From contig CAVZBF010000004.1 in the NCBI GenBank assembly GCA_963773465.1, forward strand, positions 620,001 through 684,000: a stretch of DNA of 64,000 nt, read 5' to 3'. This DNA comes from VBAS01 sp963773465 (GTDB taxonomy: Bacteria; Bacteroidota; Bacteroidia; Chitinophagales; Chitinophagaceae). The notes under the pieces were generated by a model. It saw only the letters and a program-made list of their open reading frames with translations. It was not told where the DNA came from and searched no databases. Made by a program: the position numbers and the translations under genes. Position 1 is the stretch's first letter; every line of letters begins with the position of its first letter. Below are positions 58,769-64,000 of this stretch, one piece after another.

Positions 58769-59189
58769 ATGAAAAAATTTTTACTCATATTAACCCTTGC
58801 ATTATTTGGTGCCTCTGGCTTTACGGGCACAAGATGATGATGAGAATGACAGGATCCGGGATAAGATGAGAGAGTTCATTCAAAAGAGACTTAATCTTAC
58901 CCGTAATGAGGCCGAAAGATTTACACCCGTTTTTGTCCGTTACTTCAGAGAATGGAGACAAACCCTGAGAGAACATAAAGGTGATATGTTAGAAAGACAG
59001 AAGCGAATCGTTGATCTGCGAATTCGCTATCGTCCAGAGTTTCGTGAAATTGTTGGTGAGAAAAGAAGTACCGAAATATTCCGTCAACAAGAGATTTTTA
59101 TTGACAACCTGAGAAAGGTACGTGAAGAACAAACCCGAAGCCGTAAAGATGACCGGCCCAATAAACGGTTTAGAACTTTAATACAATAG
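58769..59189 (+). CDS. Sensor-of-ECF-type protein (frameshifted)
   Basis: Small secreted helical protein of about 140 aa, 4 nt after the previous gene. The signal peptide MKKFLLILTLALFGA is separated by one frameshift near 58815 from LALRAQDDDENDRIRDKMREF. The core RLNLTRNEAERFTPVFVRYFREWRQ (LT-x-x-EA-x-x-F-x-P) resembles CpxP/Spy-type helical hairpins and the Bacteroidota sensor-of-ECF group. It probably monitors the periplasm and signals to the sigma factor operon, by analogy. Confidence 0.78.
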
Positions 59190-59224
59190 AATTTTGATCT
59201 CGGTGTTTTTCATAGGTTAGCAAC

Positions 59225-59256
59225 GGCCAGCTCTGGTAAAGGGCAGGCCTTTTTTG
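59225..59256 (+). terminator. Probable terminator of the sigma-factor operon
   Basis: GGCC near 59225 pairs with GGCC before TTTTTTG, with additional GC/GC and CT/AG pairs and small bulges between. Moderate quality. Confidence 0.6.
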
Positions 59257-59319
59257 TTTATTGCAGAAGTTAGATTGCGGACTTTAGATTTAAGAATGAG
59301 GTCTATAAAAATCCGAAAT

Positions 59320-59363
59320 CCCTGCCGGCAGGCAGGGTAAATCTATCCCGATCGCTATCGGGA
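59320..59363. repeat. Composite palindromic intergenic repeat
   Basis: Two adjoining palindromes: CCCTGCCGGCAGGCAGGG (59320-59337) and TCCCGATCGCTATCGGGA (59346-59363). The second is a close copy of the element at 3435-3452. The end abuts the stop codon of the MBL hydrolase gene. Confidence 0.75.
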
Positions 59364-60099
59364 CTAAAATTCAGTGATTGGGTTTTTGACATCATGATAA
59401 AAAAGGAATGTCCACTTTTCCTGTTGCCCCTGCTCCCACCATTGTCTTCTTAACTCCATTGCCTTTTTTCCATTGTGATCATACTTGGCAACAAACCGGT
59501 GTTTCATTTGCTGCAGTTGCGGAGCATCATCACCGCCAAAGAAAATAGTCTTGTCATTTTCTTTGATCCAAAATACCTGGTGATAAGGAGAGTGAGCACC
59601 TGTTATCTTATAATGAATATGCCCGTCGATCACACCATCATCTTGTTTTAATAAAACAACCTGGGTTGATCCTTTTAATACTTCTAACTCTCCGGGTATA
59701 AAAGAAGGAACCCCTTTTTCAAAAGCAAAGTTCAATTCTCTTTCCTGTAAATAAAATACTGCATTGGGAAAACTTATTTGATCATGATCTGTTCCCGTTG
59801 AAACACCCCCTGCATGATCTTTATGCAAATGAGTTAATAATACTTTTGTAATAGCTGATGGATCGATGCCGGCATCAGAAAGATTTCTATGAATTTGCAT
59901 TTGCCCGTCTTTCTCAAATCCAAGCCCGGTATCAAGTAATAAAATATCTTTTGAAGTAATTACAACAAAAGGCTGGATCTCTACCAACAAACTTCCAACA
60001 GTTCTTTGCTGAAGATCATGCACACCTTCATCAAACGGAACAAAGAGTTTAGTTTTATCAATTGTAAATGTGCCTTCGCTTAAGGCGAATAATTTTCAT
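59364..60099 (-). CDS. MBL-fold metallo-hydrolase (frameshifted)
   Basis: Metallo-beta-lactamase superfamily protein of about 244 aa without signal peptide. It starts MKIIRLSEGTFTIDKTKLF when one extra A near 60082 is removed. The zinc motif is THLHKDHAGG, with a later His in GAHSPYHQVFW and Asp in FFGGDDAPQL completing the site. The family includes glyoxalase II and lactonase-type enzymes, and a specific substrate is not evident. It ends exactly at an intergenic palindromic repeat. Confidence 0.87.
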
Positions 60100-60136
60100 G
60101 TAACGAATTTCAGCTAATTCGTCCTAATTCGTGTAA

Positions 60137-61478
60137 TTAGCGTAAAACCATTTGCCGGTCTGCATCGAGCCGGATAAGAATAAAAAGAAGAATCGTATTC
60201 GTAAGCAAGGATGTACCGCCATAACTTACAAACGGAAGCGGAATACCAATTACCGGGGCAAGGCCAACCGTCATTGCAAGATTTATTGCAATATGAAAAA
60301 AGAAGACGGCTCCTACACCATAAGCATAACACCGGCTGAATACGCTTCGTTGCCGTTCTGCTACCGTAACAATCCGAAATAATAAAACGATATAAAGCGT
60401 TAACAACACCAGGCTGCCAATAAATCCAAAACCTTCGCCGATCGTACAAAAAATAAAATCGGTTCTTTGTTCCGGTACAAAATCAAAACGGGTTTGGGTA
60501 CCTTTTAATAATCCTTTACCGGCAAAGCCACCGCTGCCGATCGCGATCTTCGATTGCTTGACGTTATAATCAACTTTATCTCTGTCTTTTTCACTTGTCT
60601 TGCCGGCTTTTTCGGGTTTTTTATATTCGTCAGGAATATCCTTACCCATTGTACTGAAAATTCTTTCCACCTGGTGTTCCCTTAAAACATGCTTAAATGC
60701 AAATGGAACTCCAAAGCGTTGTATGCCGACGCAAAGCAACCATACAAGAATAATGTTAACAAGAATTGACCTGTGTCTCCTGACATGCCGTCGCATAATA
60801 TAAACAACAAACGCTGCGATACCAGTAAGAATAATTGCCAGTAAATTTTTTTCAACAATTAAAGTGGCTACAATTAAAGATGCAATTGAAAAACCAATGA
60901 TCAATATAGCGGAGGGTAATCCTTCACGATACATCACAATAAAAAATGAAAGATAAACCAATGCCAATCCTGTTTCGCTTTGCAAAATGCTGAAAATTGC
61001 CGGCAATAAAGCAATACCTGCCGCAATGAGTTGTGATTGTGTTCTCCTGAAATCAGTTTCAGGTCTTGAAAGATATTTTGCCAACGCAAGACATACACAG
61101 ATCTTACAAAACTCAGCAGGCTGAAATTGAAAACTGCCGCCAACCTTAATGATCGATTCCGTTCCTTTTACTTTTGCATCCCAAAGGAAAAACAAGAAGT
61201 ATTAAAAATATACCTGCAGCATACCAAAGATTGGCAGTCGCCGGAAAGAATTTACTATCCGTCAGCAGGATGAACATGCCGATAAATGCGGATGCTATAA
61301 AAAAATAAAACTGCCGGCTGTAATCTGTTCTGAACCTGAGAAAAGTTTGGACAACATTATCTCCTTCATGATAAGTAACGCCGAAAATGGCCATGATGCC
61401 TACAAATGATAATAATACCCAAAGCCATACAAGACTCCAATCAACACCTTTAGATATTTCCGGTTTGCGCTGGTTCAT
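60137..61478 (-). CDS. rodA: Rod-shape-determining peptidoglycan polymerase RodA (frameshifted)
   Basis: SEDS-family glycosyltransferase of about 447 aa that polymerises lateral-wall peptidoglycan with its partner PBP2. The N-terminal MNQRKPEISKGVDWSLVWLWV and first membrane segments are in one frame and the rest in another. The break is near 61185, next to a T-run. FSILQSETGLALVYL holds the Glu-containing motif, GGFAGKGLLKGTQTRFDFVPEQRTDFIF is the diagnostic loop and PFVSYGGTSLL closes the catalytic region. It overlaps mrdA by 4 nt. Confidence 0.93.
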
Positions 61479-63568
61479 GCTTTATGGGTCAGTGGTTTTT
61501 GACGATGCATTCTTTTCTCATTCCAAATAGCAAGGTCTTGTGTCTGGTTTTGTTCTCCCTGTTTTTTATTCTTGTCCGAACCAGGCGCCGGCAAATTTTC
61601 AAACACATATTTTTTTATAAAAGAACTGTCTTTTGTCATTTTAAACCATTCGTAAGCCCTCAGGGAATCAGCTATGTATTGTTTTCTTACATAATATTTG
61701 GGCATCAGGTCAGCGGCGGCAATTCGTTCGACATCGGCTTTGCTTTTTTCCTGTATAGTATCATTCAAATATTTTTCCATTAGTATTCTTGCAATTGGCC
61801 CCGCCCATGTTGCACCAAATCCTGCATTTTCCACTGTTACTGCTAATGCAATTCTTGGATTTTCTTTTGGAGCAAAGCAAACAAACATAGAGTTGTTTGG
61901 CAACTCGAGCTTTCTTCCGTCTAATATTGTAAAATTCTGAGCAGTGCCTGTTTTTGCACAAACATCGATACCGGGAATCTTTGCGATCCTTGCTGTGCCC
62001 GATTCCACCACATCCTGCATACCATCAATAACTTCATTGTATGCCGCATCTGAAATATTTGTAAGCACTGCATGTTTCCTGCGATACTTATTTAATAAGG
62101 TAGTGTCTTCTTCTGTTTCTCCGTCTATCTTATCAACAAAATGCGGAGTATAATAATATCCTTTATTAGCAATAATGCACATGGCGTTTGCCAATTGAAG
62201 CGGTGTCGCAGTCATTCTATCCTGGCCAATACCTAAGGTAAGATTGGTGCAGGAGTTCCATTGATTGCGATACTCACGGTTATACGCTGCAGTATCAGGA
62301 ATATTTCCTTTATCCTCACTCGGAAGATCAATACCCAGGCGAACACCCAGCCCGAAATTATTCATGTAATCATGCCATTTCTCATAACCATCTTTTACAT
62401 TTTTATACTTTGGATTATCAATTGTCATTCTGAAAACATGGGCATAATAAGAGTTGCAGGAATTTGCGATTGACAACCTAAGGTTGGCCGCATGCCCACC
62501 ACCGGAATGTGTGCAGGCAGGCTTACCGATTCCGCATGCATTATATCTTCCTCCGCACGGATAACCATAGCTGGGATCAATGATACCTTCATCTAATGCA
62601 ACTAATGCACCCAATGGTTTAAATGTAGAACCGGGCGGATACTGACCTTTAATAGCACGATTGAACAATGGACCCGTAACATCCAACACCAATCTTGTAT
62701 AGTTTTTACTTTTCGCAGGCCCTGTCAGTTCATTAGGATTGAAATTGGGACCGGAGGTCATTGCAATGATACCGCCTGTTTTTGGATCAAGCGCTACAAC
62801 GGAACCTACTTTATTCGTCATTAATTTTTCAGCCAGTTGTTGCAGCTCGATGTCAATAAAAGTTTTTAAGCCACGACCGGCGATCGCTGCTGTATCAAAC
62901 TCTCCTTTTTCATAAGAGCCCACCAATCTGTTCTTATTATCTTTAATTAAGTATTGCACACCACGCTGACCCATCAATACTTTTTCATATATAGATTCCA
63001 ACCCTGTTTGCCCAACATAATCACCCATGCGGTAAAAACCTTCAGAGCTTTCCATTTGTTTCGGAGTTACTTCTGCCACATACCCGAGAATATGCGCAGC
63101 AGCATTGAACGGGTAAACTCTTACAGGTCTTTGTACCAATACAAAGCCGGGGAACTTCCAATTGTTTTCCTCAAACCTTACCTGCATTTCAGGTGTCAGC
63201 AGATCTTCAAATATTGAAGGACGAAAACTTTTATTTTTTACGATCGCATCCGCGATCCGCCGGTTAAATTCTGTTGTATCGATCCCCATCATGGTGCAAA
63301 AATCCAGTGTATCAATTCCTCTCACTTCAGATGGCGTTACCATAAGATCATACATGATAGAGTTATTCAAAATAGCTTTTCCTTTGCGATCGAAAATAAT
63401 TCCACGTTCGGGGTAAACGATCTTTGGATAAACTGCATTATTTCTTGCCAGCTCCTGGTACTTACCGGAAATGACCTGCAGGTTGAATAATTGTGCAAGA
63501 ATGACTAAGAATGCAACAGAGAAGATCAGCTTGATGATACGGCTTCTTGATTGGTTAAACACAGGCAT
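61475..63568 (-). CDS. mrdA: Penicillin-binding protein 2
   Basis: Class B transpeptidase of 697 aa for cell elongation. One N-terminal membrane helix (residues 11-30) and a dimerisation domain lead to the transpeptidase domain. The active-site SxxK is Ser314 in PPGSTFKP, SxN is Ser370-Cys-Asn372 in ANSCNSYY and KTG is Lys539 in CAKTGTAQN. A Cys/His cluster between the first two motifs (C338, C345, C352, plus His354) is suited to a metal site as in other PBP2s. The Gln/Lys-rich tail is short. Start codon overlaps none upstream. Confidence 0.95.
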   Translation of the reverse strand: MPVFNQSRSRIIKLIFSVAFLVILAQLFNLQVISGKYQELARNNAVYPKIVYPERGIIFDRKGKAILNNSIMYDLMVTPSEVRGIDTLDFCTMMGIDTTEFNRRIADAIVKNKSFRPSIFEDLLTPEMQVRFEENNWKFPGFVLVQRPVRVYPFNAAAHILGYVAEVTPKQMESSEGFYRMGDYVGQTGLESIYEKVLMGQRGVQYLIKDNKNRLVGSYEKGEFDTAAIAGRGLKTFIDIELQQLAEKLMTNKVGSVVALDPKTGGIIAMTSGPNFNPNELTGPAKSKNYTRLVLDVTGPLFNRAIKGQYPPGSTFKPLGALVALDEGIIDPSYGYPCGGRYNACGIGKPACTHSGGGHAANLRLSIANSCNSYYAHVFRMTIDNPKYKNVKDGYEKWHDYMNNFGLGVRLGIDLPSEDKGNIPDTAAYNREYRNQWNSCTNLTLGIGQDRMTATPLQLANAMCIIANKGYYYTPHFVDKIDGETEEDTTLLNKYRRKHAVLTNISDAAYNEVIDGMQDVVESGTARIAKIPGIDVCAKTGTAQNFTILDGRKLELPNNSMFVCFAPKENPRIALAVTVENAGFGATWAGPIARILMEKYLNDTIQEKSKADVERIAAADLMPKYYVRKQYIADSLRAYEWFKMTKDSSFIKKYVFENLPAPGSDKNKKQGEQNQTQDLAIWNEKRMHRQKPLTHKA

Positions 63569-63577
63569 AATTATATG

Positions 63578-63605
63578 TACGAGCTACGATGTACGCAGTA
63601 CGATT
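63578..63605. repeat. TACGANN heptad repeat
   Basis: Four consecutive 7-mers: TACGAGC, TACGATG, TACGCAG, TACGATT. It has the same 7-nt period as the CAAGGCA clusters but a different unit, between mreD and mrdA. Confidence 0.7.
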
Positions 63606-63700
63606 GCAAATTACAACTAAGAAATTGTTTTTAAAATGGGGTTGTCACTATTTAATTTTCTATTATAAAATGGAGGCGGCTTGAATTCCGTTTGGCAACT

Positions 63701-64000
63701 TCAGGCAGTGTTTGTTCGGTATTTTAATCGTCTTGGAAATAAGATTTCGGCGGTAAAAATGAGCAGCAGGCTGATAGCAGTTGTCGAAACCACTTTAATT
63801 AAAAAATCAAGGAAGTTGCCAACATCAAGCAACTCTAATAACAGGATATATCCGTGATGAAAGACGGAAAGAATAAGCACATACACTGCGTAAGGTGCCC
63901 AGCCCATTGCCTTTGCTGATGGCTCACTGTAGTTAAACTCTGAAGTATCTTTTGGTATTAATATGTTTACGATAAACGGACGGAAATAAGCGATCAGCAC
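63701..64000 (-). CDS. mreD: Rod-shape-determining protein MreD, partial
   Basis: C-terminal about 99 aa of an MreD-like membrane protein, cut by the end of the window (the real start lies beyond 64000). The sequence APYAVYVLILSVFHHGYILLLELLDV and FLDFLIKVVSTTAISLLLIFTAEILF are the last helices. It precedes mrdA and rodA in the transcription direction, the usual mreC-mreD-mrdA-rodA order of the elongation complex, though a 132-nt gap with a heptad repeat separates it from mrdA. Confidence 0.75.
   Translation of the reverse strand: MLIAYFRPFIVNILIPKDTSEFNYSEPSAKAMGWAPYAVYVLILSVFHHGYILLLELLDVGNFLDFLIKVVSTTAISLLLIFTAEILFPRRLKYRTNTA

Overview
The window reads as chromosome of a member of the Bacteroidota, most likely Chitinophagaceae or a close relative. 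This is inferred from several signals. Secreted proteins end in type IX secretion (T9SS) sorting domains with an S/PNP-V/S motif. TonB-dependent receptors start with carboxypeptidase-like regulatory domains. Promoters follow the Bacteroidota pattern TTG-N20-TAnnTTTG. A DUF47/PiT pair, an RpoE/repeat-protein/sensor trio and the mre/mrd order are also present. No tRNA, rRNA, CRISPR array, transposase or prophage was seen.

Layout. 0-9 kb: housekeeping genes (ruvC, M20 peptidase, OmpH-like, HIT, greA, lipoprotein, 2-hydroxyacid dehydrogenase, rsmA) and two secreted proteins. 9-20 kb, plus strand: pdxA, then an array of four paralogous small secreted proteins, each with its own terminator and three preceded by a short Cys-containing leader ORF, then a large T9SS/GEVED protein and a T9SS-exported M14 carboxypeptidase. 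19.5-25 kb, minus: an outer-membrane beta-barrel protein, then a LolA-like/ABC-2 permease/ABC ATPase operon. 25-29 kb, plus: two tandem lamin-tail T9SS proteins duplicated with promoter, leader and terminator. 29-34 kb, minus: two paralogous membrane proteins with a winged-helix regulator, a TPR-like protein and a TonB receptor. 34-38.5 kb, minus: ATP synthase operon atpB-E-F-H-(small ORF)-A, ending in a terminator without atpG. 38.6-43.7 kb, minus: PqqB-like metallo-hydrolase, ABC exporter and a large protein with a possible caspase-like C-terminus. 43.9-55 kb: an apparent phosphate region (PhoB/PhoR-like two-component pair, TonB receptor with beta-helix lipoprotein, OprP/OprO-like porin, DUF47 and PiT transporter). 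55-59 kb, plus: galE, a lone C-terminal transketolase subunit, and the ECF sigma/repeat-protein/sensor operon. 59-64 kb, minus: MBL hydrolase, then rodA, mrdA and mreD of the cell-elongation cluster.

A caveat affects much of the annotation. Between about 25 and 61 kb many genes are broken by single-base indels, often in homopolymers. These include atpA, atpB, atpE, atpF, atpH, galE and rodA, most of which are normally indispensable. The simplest reading is unpolished sequence rather than a genome full of pseudogenes. Such genes are given as one feature spanning all frames, with the breakpoints noted where they could be read.

The least ordinary content is the four-paralog secreted array with its leader ORFs, the wholesale duplicated lamin-tail locus, heptad inverted-repeat elements (one inside the atp operon), the putative caspase-like protein, and a terminator hairpin in the greA leader.
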